Below, in pieces: positions 51,073-59,551 of a stretch of 64,000 nucleotides of DNA. Each line of letters opens with the position of its first letter. Position 1 is the stretch's first letter. The notes beneath the pieces were generated by a model. That model saw only the letters and a program-made list of their open reading frames with translations. It did not search any database and was not told the origin of the DNA. The DNA comes from Myxococcaceae bacterium (GTDB lineage Bacteria > Myxococcota_A > Polyangia > Polyangiales > Ga0077539): NCBI GenBank assembly GCA_004297725.1, contig SCUS01000162.1:62001-126000 (forward strand), written 5' to 3'. A program made the translations under genes and the position numbers.

Positions 51073-53274
51073 GTGTCGCAGCCCCAGGACCAACGCGCAT
51101 CGCGGCCCGCGCAGGCCCCCGACCAGGCCGACGGGCCCACCATCCCGGCGGGCCAGGAGGCCCTCGTCCGTCGCATGGTCGCCCCGGCGCTCCCTCCCGG
51201 ATGGACCTTCCTCCAGGCGAGCATCCTCCCCGTCGAGGTGCGCGCCCGCTACCGCTGGGAAGGTCCTCCCGCCCTCCTCGCCGAACCCCTCCTCGCCGAG
51301 CTGCGCCTCGCCCACGCCAGCGCCACCTCCGAGGGCCTCCTCCTGGGGTGCTTCCGGCTGCGGCTCCTGAGCCCGCGCGCCGAGGCCTCGCTCGCCCCGC
51401 TGCGCGAGGCCCTGCTCGCCTCCGTGCGCGCGGAGGAGCCCGCCTTCGTCTGGGAGCGCCCGGTGGTGCCGCTCCCGGCGGTGCACGGCACGACCCGCTG
51501 GACCCCGACGCCCGCCGAGCCAGGACCGCCCGACCCGGGGCCCGCCGCCAACCCCGAAGCCCCCGTCGAAGATCCCTCCGCGCTCCGCGTCCGGCGGATG
51601 TGGCAGCTCGGTCGCTACCGCGAGGCCCTCGTGCTCCTCGACGACGCGATCGCCCGCTCCCCGGAGGACCCCTCGCTGCACGCCAGGGCCGCGGTGCTCC
51701 GTGGCGAGCTGCACGACACCGGGCGCGCCGCGGAGCACGCCCGCGCGGTGGTCGACCGCGCCCAGGACTCCCCCGGGCTGCTGCTCCAGGCCGCGACGGT
51801 GCTGCTCTCGCTGGGCCACGAGGACGAGGCCCGCCGCGCCGCCGACCGGGTGCTCTCCGCCGCCGAAGCCCCCTCGACGGCGCTGCTGCTCGACGTCGCC
51901 AGCCTCCACCGCGACGCCGGGCACTACGCCTCCGCCGACGCCCTCTACGCCCGGGTGCTCTCCCTCGACCCCTCCAGCGCCGAGGCCCGCATCGCCGCAG
52001 GGACCCTCTGCGCCTGGCGCGGCGAGACCTCGACGGCGCTCGCTCACGCCGAGGCCGTGCTGGCGGTGCGGCCCGATTCGGCGACCGCGCTCTGCCTGCG
52101 CGCCTCGGCGCGGATGCTCTCCGGAGCGCTCCCCCTCGCGCTCGAAGACCTCGACCGCGCGACGGCCCTCGACCCCGGTGATCCCGTGGCGGCGGTGTGG
52201 CGCGGCGAGGCCCTGCTCCGGCTCGGCCGGCGCGACGAGGCCCTCTCGGAGACCCGTCGCGGCGGAGAGCGCTCGGACGACATCTCCAACCACGTCGCGG
52301 CGCAGCTCCTGATCTCGCTGGCGCAGCTCCGCGGCGGGGACTTTCCCGGGCTGCCCGAGTACGTGCTCCGGCCCGCGCTCGCGACGCTCTGGAAGGACAG
52401 CGCCGCGACGGCCCCGCTCCTCCCCCCGGCCGAGCTCCCCGAGGACCCCGACCCCACCGCCCTGGAGGCCCTCTTCGAGGGGGCGCTCGTGCGCCTTCGG
52501 GGCAACCGCTCCCCCGTCGCGACCTACGTGCGCCAGGACGGATCGCTGGTGCGCCTCGCGGTCCCCTCGTCGCCCCGGGTGGCCTCGAAGCGGGCGCTCT
52601 GGCGCTTCGTCGCCACCGGGAGCCTCGACGAGGCGCTGGCCGAGCTCGACCGCGTCCACGCCCTCGTGCCCCGCGCGGCGGAGCCCTACAACTACCGCGG
52701 CGAGCTGTTCCTGTACCTGGGCGATGCCTCGGCGGCGCGGCGGGAGTTCGAGCGGGCGATCACCCTCTACGGCCGCTCGCGCTGGGCGTACATCGGCCTC
52801 GCGGGCGCGGCGGTGATCGAGGGCCGCCACGAGGAGGCGCTCGACCACCTCGCCGAGGGCATCGTCCAGGCCGGCGCCCCGGGGCCGACCACCTTCGTCT
52901 ACCGCGGCGAGGCGCTGCGCTGCCTCGGTCGCTCGGAGGAGGCCCGCGCCGACCTCATGACCTCCGTGCGCCGCAACCCCGGGCGCATCGGGGCGTGGGT
53001 CAACCTCGCGCTGCTCGACGCCAGCGAAGGCGACGTCGAGGCGGTGAGGGCGACCGTCGCGCTGCTCCGACGCCGCGCCCCGGGCTTCGTCTCCGACGCC
53101 CTCGAGGCGCTCTCCCTCGACCCCTCGACCGACCTCGACCCCGACGGCCTCGTGCGGCTCCTGGAGCAGATGCTCACGATGCTCCGAGGCAACCGGGCCT
53201 CGTCCTGCGTGACCTACTTCACCCGCGACGGACGGCTGCGCGCGGTGCCTCCCTCCAGCGACGCCGAGCCCTGA
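51073..53274 (+). CDS. TPR protein with duplicated RGNR motif and RS-type N-terminal module
   Basis: 733 aa from GTG. An N-terminal region (~27-125: LPPGWTFLQASILPVEVRAR ... LREALLASVRAEEP) loosely resembles the module of the six-repeat protein. TPR helices run ~165-430 and ~510-680. A ~35-residue element occurs twice: RLRGNRSPVATYVRQDGSL near 473 and MLRGNRASSCVTYFTRDGRL near 702, the latter closing with RAVPPSS. It is divergent from the RS operon and converges on an FG-GAP gene across 3 nt. It is probably a scaffold for the region-G proteins. Confidence 0.75.
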   Translation: MSQPQDQRASRPAQAPDQADGPTIPAGQEALVRRMVAPALPPGWTFLQASILPVEVRARYRWEGPPALLAEPLLAELRLAHASATSEGLLLGCFRLRLLSPRAEASLAPLREALLASVRAEEPAFVWERPVVPLPAVHGTTRWTPTPAEPGPPDPGPAANPEAPVEDPSALRVRRMWQLGRYREALVLLDDAIARSPEDPSLHARAAVLRGELHDTGRAAEHARAVVDRAQDSPGLLLQAATVLLSLGHEDEARRAADRVLSAAEAPSTALLLDVASLHRDAGHYASADALYARVLSLDPSSAEARIAAGTLCAWRGETSTALAHAEAVLAVRPDSATALCLRASARMLSGALPLALEDLDRATALDPGDPVAAVWRGEALLRLGRRDEALSETRRGGERSDDISNHVAAQLLISLAQLRGGDFPGLPEYVLRPALATLWKDSAATAPLLPPAELPEDPDPTALEALFEGALVRLRGNRSPVATYVRQDGSLVRLAVPSSPRVASKRALWRFVATGSLDEALAELDRVHALVPRAAEPYNYRGELFLYLGDASAARREFERAITLYGRSRWAYIGLAGAAVIEGRHEEALDHLAEGIVQAGAPGPTTFVYRGEALRCLGRSEEARADLMTSVRRNPGRIGAWVNLALLDASEGDVEAVRATVALLRRRAPGFVSDALEALSLDPSTDLDPDGLVRLLEQMLTMLRGNRASSCVTYFTRDGRLRAVPPSSDAEP

Positions 53275-53277
53275 GCG

Positions 53278-55050
53278 CTACTCGAAGCGCACCCTCGGCC
53301 GCACCCGCAGCGCGCGCCCGTCGAGCGCCACCTCCACCCTCGCTACACCCGGCGTCGAGGGAGCCCGCAGCGTCCGGTGCAGCCTCCCCTCGGCGTCGGT
53401 GCTCGCCTCTCCCTGCCAGGCGCACGCGCCGCGGCAGCCCAGGGTCGCCGACGACGCGCCCGCGGCCCGAGGGTCGACCACCACCTCGACGAGCGCCCGC
53501 CCATCCGCAGGCGCCACGCGGGCAGAGACCCCCAGCGCCCTCGGCTCGGTCACCGTCGCGTAGGACCCGGCGCGCAGACCCTCCACGCGCTGCCGTATCC
53601 CGCTCGGCCAGGTGATGGTCACCGCCGCCTCGCTCGCGGCGCCGACCGCCAGCAGCACCCCGCGGTCGTGCTCGCCCAGGGTCGGCGACTGACCTCCGGC
53701 CATCACCACGAGCGGGGGCGACGCCCCATCGAGCGACACGCGCGCCCCCGAGGCGTCGGGCGACGAGACGGTGCCGCGCAAGCGCAGGCCGACCCAGCGC
53801 CCCTGCGGCTCGACGCGGTTGCGCAGCAGCACGAGCCCTCGAGGACCGATGTCCCTCGCGAGGCAGCTCACCCGCCCATCGGACCAGAAGTCGGCGCAGA
53901 CCATGCCGATCGCCTGGAGGTTCTGGTGGAGCACCGAGGGGGCCGCGAGCGCGAAGGTCTCGTCGTGTCGGTTGATGAGCAGCCGGCACCACCCGCCGCC
54001 CCGGTGGTCATCCGGAACCACCAGCGCCAGCAGGTCGGGGTAGCCGTCGAGGTCGGCGTCGAAGGAGAGCGAGCCCCAGAGGTCGTCGGTGCTCACGGCG
54101 ACGCTGCCGACCCCTGCGCGCGCGGCGACGTCCTCCAGCCGGCGCCCGCCGCGGTAGCGGTAGAGCCGGCTGTGGTCGAAGCTGCCGCTCACGAAGTACT
54201 CCATCGACCCGTCGCGGTCGTAGTCGATGGGCGAGAGGCTCATCGGGCTCGACTGCGAGAGGTCTCCCGTGATCGCCGGGTCCTGCATGAACGACGGCGC
54301 ATCCCCGGCGACCCCCCAGGAGAACCACCCGAGGTCGATGTCCACGGCGGCGAAGAGGTCCTGCACGCCGTCGCCGTCGACGTCGTCGTAGAAGGTCCCG
54401 AAGGTGCGGTAGGGGACATCCTGGTGCATGGCCATCGGGGTCGGCGGCGAGGTCCGGTCCTCGAAGCGGCCGTCCCCTCGCGCCACGAAGAACTGAAACG
54501 CCAGGTCGGGCCGCTCCTGCCGGGCGACGGTGAGGTCCGCGAGCCCGTCGAGGTCGACGTCCTGCGCGAGCACCTGCGCCGCCTCGCCCTCCACGTCCGC
54601 GGCGATCCCCTGCGGCGCGCCGAAGCCGCAGCGCCCGTCGCCCCGCCGCCACTCCACCCCCGCCCCGGCGAGCACCAGGTCGAGCGCCCCGTCGCCGTCG
54701 AGGTCGACGAGCGTCCCGCCCTTGCGGCCGCTCATCCCTTCGAGCGGGACGGGATCGAACCCGCCGCCGGCGTTCTGCACGAAGAGCGTCGCCCGGTTGA
54801 GGAAGTCCACCCTCCCGTCGCCGTTGCAGTCGCCCACGACGGTGACCCCCTCCTGACCGCCGAGGAAGTTGTCCGTGACCTCGTACGACCCTCGCAGCGC
54901 GGGCTCCACGCGAGGCAGCACGCGCCCTGCGTCCACCGGGGCGTCCTCCCTCGCGGCGGAGGCGTCCCTCGCGAGGGGGCCGAAGCGGTCGCCCTCGCTG
55001 CACGCCCACGACGCGCCGACCAGGGCAGCCATCCCTACGCGTCGCCACAC
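53278..55050 (-). CDS. FG-GAP/UnbV (ASPIC) lipoprotein
   Basis: 590 aa from GTG 55050, chosen because VWRRVGMAALVGASWAC is a lipoprotein signal and a TAGCAT -10 lies 7 nt upstream; an ATG at 55074 is an alternative. FG-GAP loops DCNGDGRVD, DLDGDGALD, DVDLDGLAD, DVDGDGVQD and DADLDGYPD; UnbV part TITWPSGIRQRV; C-terminus ALRVRPRVRFE. It is 33 nt downstream of the tandem radical SAM gene, repeating the RS-then-FG-GAP gene order. Confidence 0.87.
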   Translation of the reverse strand: MWRRVGMAALVGASWACSEGDRFGPLARDASAAREDAPVDAGRVLPRVEPALRGSYEVTDNFLGGQEGVTVVGDCNGDGRVDFLNRATLFVQNAGGGFDPVPLEGMSGRKGGTLVDLDGDGALDLVLAGAGVEWRRGDGRCGFGAPQGIAADVEGEAAQVLAQDVDLDGLADLTVARQERPDLAFQFFVARGDGRFEDRTSPPTPMAMHQDVPYRTFGTFYDDVDGDGVQDLFAAVDIDLGWFSWGVAGDAPSFMQDPAITGDLSQSSPMSLSPIDYDRDGSMEYFVSGSFDHSRLYRYRGGRRLEDVAARAGVGSVAVSTDDLWGSLSFDADLDGYPDLLALVVPDDHRGGGWCRLLINRHDETFALAAPSVLHQNLQAIGMVCADFWSDGRVSCLARDIGPRGLVLLRNRVEPQGRWVGLRLRGTVSSPDASGARVSLDGASPPLVVMAGGQSPTLGEHDRGVLLAVGAASEAAVTITWPSGIRQRVEGLRAGSYATVTEPRALGVSARVAPADGRALVEVVVDPRAAGASSATLGCRGACAWQGEASTDAEGRLHRTLRAPSTPGVARVEVALDGRALRVRPRVRFE

Positions 55051-55057
55051 GGCGGCG

Positions 55058-55087
55058 ATGCTATGTCGGCGCAAGAGCGGAGCTCAA
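55058..55087 (-). promoter_or_regulatory. Promoter TTGAGC-N18-TAGCAT for FG-GAP lipoprotein
   Basis: On the - strand TTGAGC (55087-55082) and TAGCAT (55063-55058) are 18 nt apart and end 7 nt before GTG 55050. The -35 overlaps the TGA of the upstream radical SAM gene. Confidence 0.5.
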
Positions 55088-57210
55088 TGCTGCGGGAGCA
55101 CCGCGAGCCTGCGGGTGCGCAGGCGCTCGCTGGCGAACTGCTCCATCGCGCGGAAGGCGCGCGAGACCTTGGGGTTGCGCACCTCGAAGGCCTCGGAGAC
55201 GGCCGCGCACTCGTCGCGCAGGGCCCGCAGCTTCTCCGCGCGGACGTAGGGGCTGAGCCCCAGCATGTTGCCGTACATGGGCTCGACGACGATGTTGGCG
55301 TTGGCGCGGTCGACGATCTCGGCGAAGTTGCGCAGGTCGCCCAGCACGTTGTTGGAGAGCACGCAGCTCAGGGTGAACTCGAAGCGCGAGTCGCTGCGGG
55401 CCTTGCGCTCGGCGAGCGCGTCGATGGCGGGCAGCAGCCGGTCGAAGAACCGCTTGCCCGTCATGCGCTCGTGCGTCGCCGCGGAGCCCGCGTTGAGGGA
55501 GATGCGGATGTGGTTGAAGCGCACGTTGGCGTGGCGCTCGAGCCAGCTGCGGGTCATGAGCGTGCCGTTGGTGGTGAGCGACACCTGCAGCGCGGAGTAT
55601 CCGCGGTCGTTGATGTGCGCGAGCAGCTTGGGGAAGCGCTGGCTCATCAGCGGCTCGCCCGGGCCGATGACGCTGAGGGTCATCAGCGTCGGGAGCAGCT
55701 CGACCACCTCGTCGAAGCGCCGCTCGGTGAGCTCGCCGTAGGCGCCCATCGGGCCCGTGCAGAAGCCGCAGGTGATGTTGCAGTGCGAGGCCACGCCGAG
55801 CACCAGCTCCAGGGGGTGGGCCGTGAGCACGCTGCGACCGTCGCGGATCTCCTCGATCAGCCGCCGGCGGTTGGCGACGATCTCTGGCGTGAGCTCGCCG
55901 TCGGGGCGGGTGAGCGCGTCGAAGAAGGGCTCCTCGACGCCGAGCATCGGGCGGCAGTTGCCGCGGCAGCGGTCGGACGGACCGCCCCCCAGCATCTGAC
56001 GGCGCATGTGCAGCACGAGCGGACCGTTCCACATCTCCTGGATGGTCCAGTCCTCGTTGGCGGGGACGAAGGAGGGGTAGCCCCAGCGGGCGTAGGAGGT
56101 GGCGTTGCGGGCCTCGATCTCGGCGACCGGGACACCCAGCGTGGCGGCCTGCTCCGCGGGGGTCATCTCCGTGCGCACCCACGACTCCGCGCAGGGCACC
56201 GGCGCGTTGGGCGTGTCGCACATCACCAGCGAGGTGAAGGGCGCGAAGCAGAGGAGCTCGGGCAGGTCGAAGGCCCGGCGGTCGCGGCGGGTGCGCTGCG
56301 TCGAGGGCTGGTGCTCCAGCGAGAGGTGCGGCGAGAGGCGGTGCAGCGAGAGCGCCTCGTCGTGCGAGAGCGGGCGCATGCGCTCGGGCGGGGGAGCCTC
56401 GTCGGGCCGCCAGGTGCACCGCGGGCGCAGCGAGCAGGTCTCGCACGCCGGGGCGAGCAGGTCGCCCCCGCGAAGGGGCGTACGGGAGAGCGGCACCATG
56501 CCCTCGCGCCACGCCGCGCGGGGGATCAGGCAGGCGCCCCAGTTGGCCGACGCGTCGACGGAGAGGGAGCCCGAGAGCGAGGGGTCGTCCACCACCGCCG
56601 TCAGCGACGCCGCGAGGGCGTCGACCTCCGGCCACGGCGCCGCGCCCTCCGCCCTCACGCGGCGCAGCACGATCGGCAGCGAGGCCCCGAGGTGCGCGCG
56701 CAGCGCGGCGACGGTGGCGTAGAGCCGGGGCGCCGTGGAGGCGTCGACCGGCACCACCACGACCAGCCGGAGCCCGGCGTCGCGCACCGCCCGAAGCGAG
56801 TCGAGCAGGGCCGCCGGGTCGACGCTCCGGCCGGTCAGCGCGAGGAGCGCGGCCGCGTCGAGGGTCGGCAGCACGGCCTGCACGGCGTCGGGCGCGGCCT
56901 CCACGAGCCGGGCGACGACGCCAGGATCGACGAGCGACGCCGCGGGCCCCTCGACCTCCAGGAAGCCTGGCGCCTGCTGCCGCGCCCAGCGCGCCCAGCC
57001 GACGAGGTCGCCGTGGCGGAAGGGGTCACCCCCCGCGAGGCGCACACGCCCCGGCTCCCTCGGGTCGAAGTGGTGCCCGCCCTCGCCCGGCGCGAAGACC
57101 GGACCGTCCGGGCCGCGGCAGTGACGGTTCCAGAAGCACCCCCCGTCGCACCGCAGCGTGATGCACACCTCGTGGAGGGCGAGGCTATCGAGCGATGGGG
57201 GATGGTCCAT
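55084..57210 (-). CDS. Tandem (double) radical SAM protein
   Basis: 708 aa. The N-terminal half begins with CITLRCDGGCFWNRHC, a CX3CX5C variant (C21, C25, C31), followed by VRLAGGDPFRHGD near 60 in place of GGEP and a CETCSLRPRC auxiliary motif near 258. The second half has a SPASM-like CFAPFTSLVMCDTPNAPVPC, CRGNCRP, then a canonical cluster HCNITCGFC (C477, C481, C484), GPGEP and a full barrel. Two RS domains in one chain are rare. The gene is divergent from the six-repeat protein and precedes an FG-GAP lipoprotein. Confidence 0.82.
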   Translation of the reverse strand: MDHPPSLDSLALHEVCITLRCDGGCFWNRHCRGPDGPVFAPGEGGHHFDPREPGRVRLAGGDPFRHGDLVGWARWARQQAPGFLEVEGPAASLVDPGVVARLVEAAPDAVQAVLPTLDAAALLALTGRSVDPAALLDSLRAVRDAGLRLVVVVPVDASTAPRLYATVAALRAHLGASLPIVLRRVRAEGAAPWPEVDALAASLTAVVDDPSLSGSLSVDASANWGACLIPRAAWREGMVPLSRTPLRGGDLLAPACETCSLRPRCTWRPDEAPPPERMRPLSHDEALSLHRLSPHLSLEHQPSTQRTRRDRRAFDLPELLCFAPFTSLVMCDTPNAPVPCAESWVRTEMTPAEQAATLGVPVAEIEARNATSYARWGYPSFVPANEDWTIQEMWNGPLVLHMRRQMLGGGPSDRCRGNCRPMLGVEEPFFDALTRPDGELTPEIVANRRRLIEEIRDGRSVLTAHPLELVLGVASHCNITCGFCTGPMGAYGELTERRFDEVVELLPTLMTLSVIGPGEPLMSQRFPKLLAHINDRGYSALQVSLTTNGTLMTRSWLERHANVRFNHIRISLNAGSAATHERMTGKRFFDRLLPAIDALAERKARSDSRFEFTLSCVLSNNVLGDLRNFAEIVDRANANIVVEPMYGNMLGLSPYVRAEKLRALRDECAAVSEAFEVRNPKVSRAFRAMEQFASERLRTRRLAVLPQH

Positions 57211-57312
57211 TGGGGGGGGTATGAGGGTCAGGACGCCGACGAGGCGCGGGGGAGGGCCCTCTGGAACCGCACCGCTGAACCCTTGGGGATGGGGAGTGAC
57301 ATCGGCCCACCA

Positions 57313-57321
57313 TGATAGCAT
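57313..57321 (+). promoter_or_regulatory. Extended -10 TGATAGCAT for the six-repeat protein
   Basis: TGATAGCAT ends 9 nt before ATG 57331 with no ribosome-binding site between, consistent with a leaderless mRNA. No -35 is obvious, as expected for an extended -10. Confidence 0.5.
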
Positions 57322-57330
57322 CGCGGCACT

Positions 57331-59529
57331 ATGGACGAGCCCTCCTCGCAAGCCTCCGACGAGCTCACCGCGATCCTCCGTCATGCGCTGCCCGAGGCCT
57401 GGCGCCACGCGGTGGAGGCGACGCTGACCCCCGAGGGGTTCGTGTTCCGCTTCCGCGACGCGGACGGTCACCAGCACGCCCTCGACGCGCGCCCGCGAGA
57501 CCTCGTCCCTACGGCCCTGCTCACGGGCGAGGCCCTCGGCTACTCGTACACGATCGTCGACCCGGCCATCGACGACGCGGCCGTGCTCGACGGCTACCGC
57601 GCCGTGCTCACCGCCCTCGCCGCGAGAGAGAGCGACCTGCTGCCCTGGCTGCCCGGCCCCGCCGCGGAGCCCGAGGCCCCGGCCTCGCTCCCCTGGCGCG
57701 GCCCGATGCCCGGCGAGCGACCCGCGCCGGCGGCGCTCGTGGCGATCCTGCGCGGCGAGCTGCCCGAGGCCTGGCGCCACGACCTCTCCGTCTCCCTCAC
57801 CCCGGGCGGCTTCGTGCTGCGCTTCGTCGACGACGCGGGCGCCCATCACGCCCTCGACGCCCGCGAGATCCGCCCCGAGTCGCCCACCCTGGTCAGCGGC
57901 CGGGTGCTCGCGTTCTCCTACCTCTTCGTGGAGGGCGGCGCCGAGGAGACCGCCCTCGCCGGCGAGTACCGCGCCGTGCTGAGCCGCCTCGCCGCGCGAG
58001 AGGGCGACCTGCTCCCCTGGCTCGACCCCACCGCCCCGGGCGACGGCCCGAGCGCCGCGGCGCCCGTGAGCGCGCAGGCCGCGAGGTCGCTCCCCGACGA
58101 GCACCCCGCGCCGCCCGAGCTCGCCGCGATCGCGCGCGCCGCCCTGCCCGAGGCGTGGCGCCACGCGGTGGAGGTGACCCTCTCCCCCGGCGGCTTCATC
58201 CTGCGCTTCCGCGACGCGGCCGGGCGCCAGCACGCCCTCGACGCCCGCGAGCTCCGCCTCGTCCCGTCGGCCCTCGTCTCCGGCGGGGCGCTCGGCTACT
58301 CGTACACGCTCGTCGACCCCGCGCTCGAAGAGGCGGCCGTGCTCGACGGCTACCGCGCGACGCTCACCGCCCTCGCCGCCCGCGAAGGCGAGTTCCTCCC
58401 CTGGCTCGCGCTCTCGCCCGACGAGGCGGAGGGCCACCCCAACGTCGAGCTCTCGACGCCCTCGTGGAAGGGCCCCTTCCCCAACGAGCGGCCCGCGCCC
58501 TCGGAGCTCGAGGCCCTCGCCCGCGGCGCGCTGCCCGAGGCCTGGCGCCACGACCTCGCCGTCTCCCTCACCCCGGGCGGGTTCATCCTGCGCTTCCGCG
58601 ACGCGCAGGGCATGCGGCACGCCTTCGACGCGCGCCCGGTGCACTCCGGCGAGCCCACCCTGGTCAGCGGCCGCGCGCTCGCGTTCTCCTACCTCTCCCT
58701 CGAGGAGGGCGCCCAGGAGACCGCCCTCGCCGGCGAGTACCGCGCCGCCCTCGCCGCCCTCGCCTCGCGCGAGGACGAGCTCCTCCCGTGGCTCACGCTC
58801 CCGCCCGGAGACGACACCCCCCAGGATCACGCGAGCGTCCCCCCCAACGACCCGCTGCTCCAGCCGGCGGCGCCCGAGCTCGTCGCGATCGTGCGGGCCG
58901 CGCTCCCGGAGGAGTGGCGGCGCGAGCTGGCCATCGTGTGGACCGACAGCGGCCTCAGGGTGCGCCTCCTCGACCCGCAGGGCGCCCCGCACGCCTTCGA
59001 CGTCCGCGAGGTGCGCGAGGGCGTGCCCGCCCTGGTCAGCGGCCACGCGCTCGCCTTCTCGTACCTCTCCCTCGACGGCGAGGCGGAGGACGTCGAGCAC
59101 ATCAACAGCTACCGCACCCTCCTCGGCGGCCTCGCCGCCCGCGAGGACGACATCCTCCCGTGGCTGCACCCCTCCAACGCCGGTCCTGCCACCGACGAGG
59201 ACGCCCGGCGTCGCACCACGCAGGAGTTCAACGACCTCCTCACCAACCTCCTCCCGTCCAACTGGCGTGCAGACCTCTCGGCGGTGATCATCGACGACGG
59301 CTTCACCCTCGGCTTCCGCGACGAGACCGGCCTCCGGCACCAGCTCGAGGCGCGCCACCTGAAGTCCGGCCTCCCGGCGCTCGTGCGCGGCGAGCAGCTC
59401 GGCTTCTCGTACCGGAAGATCGACCCCGCGCTCGACGAGTCGGTCATGGTGCAGCGGTACCGCGACGTGCTCCAGGGCTTCCGCGCGCACGAGGGCCAGC
59501 TCGTGGCCAGCGTCCAGGGGACGGCGTAG
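57331..59529 (+). CDS. Protein of six tandem ~97-residue modules
   Basis: 732 aa, no signal peptide and no membrane helix. Six repeats at ~11-107, 134-231, 262-359, 391-488, 515-612 and 631-726 share the pattern ALPEAWRHDL-x3-LTPGGF-x-LRFRDA ... HALDAR ... ALVSG-x-ALAFSY ... YRA-x-L-x2-LAARE-x2-LLPWL. Linkers of 18-31 residues are Pro/Ala-rich. Repeats 1 and 3 form one subtype, 2 and 4 another, 5 resembles 2/4 and 6 resembles 1/3. I recognise no named family. It is a candidate multivalent substrate or scaffold for the adjacent RS enzymes. Confidence 0.85.
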   Translation: MDEPSSQASDELTAILRHALPEAWRHAVEATLTPEGFVFRFRDADGHQHALDARPRDLVPTALLTGEALGYSYTIVDPAIDDAAVLDGYRAVLTALAARESDLLPWLPGPAAEPEAPASLPWRGPMPGERPAPAALVAILRGELPEAWRHDLSVSLTPGGFVLRFVDDAGAHHALDAREIRPESPTLVSGRVLAFSYLFVEGGAEETALAGEYRAVLSRLAAREGDLLPWLDPTAPGDGPSAAAPVSAQAARSLPDEHPAPPELAAIARAALPEAWRHAVEVTLSPGGFILRFRDAAGRQHALDARELRLVPSALVSGGALGYSYTLVDPALEEAAVLDGYRATLTALAAREGEFLPWLALSPDEAEGHPNVELSTPSWKGPFPNERPAPSELEALARGALPEAWRHDLAVSLTPGGFILRFRDAQGMRHAFDARPVHSGEPTLVSGRALAFSYLSLEEGAQETALAGEYRAALAALASREDELLPWLTLPPGDDTPQDHASVPPNDPLLQPAAPELVAIVRAALPEEWRRELAIVWTDSGLRVRLLDPQGAPHAFDVREVREGVPALVSGHALAFSYLSLDGEAEDVEHINSYRTLLGGLAAREDDILPWLHPSNAGPATDEDARRRTTQEFNDLLTNLLPSNWRADLSAVIIDDGFTLGFRDETGLRHQLEARHLKSGLPALVRGEQLGFSYRKIDPALDESVMVQRYRDVLQGFRAHEGQLVASVQGTA

Positions 59530-59551
59530 CCGCGACCACCGCCGACCGCGG

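Noticed and set aside
57221..57427. Short basic frame MRVRTPTRRGGG... as a RiPP precursor
   Set aside because: It overlaps the start of the six-repeat gene in another frame, has no leader/core features and has shadow composition.
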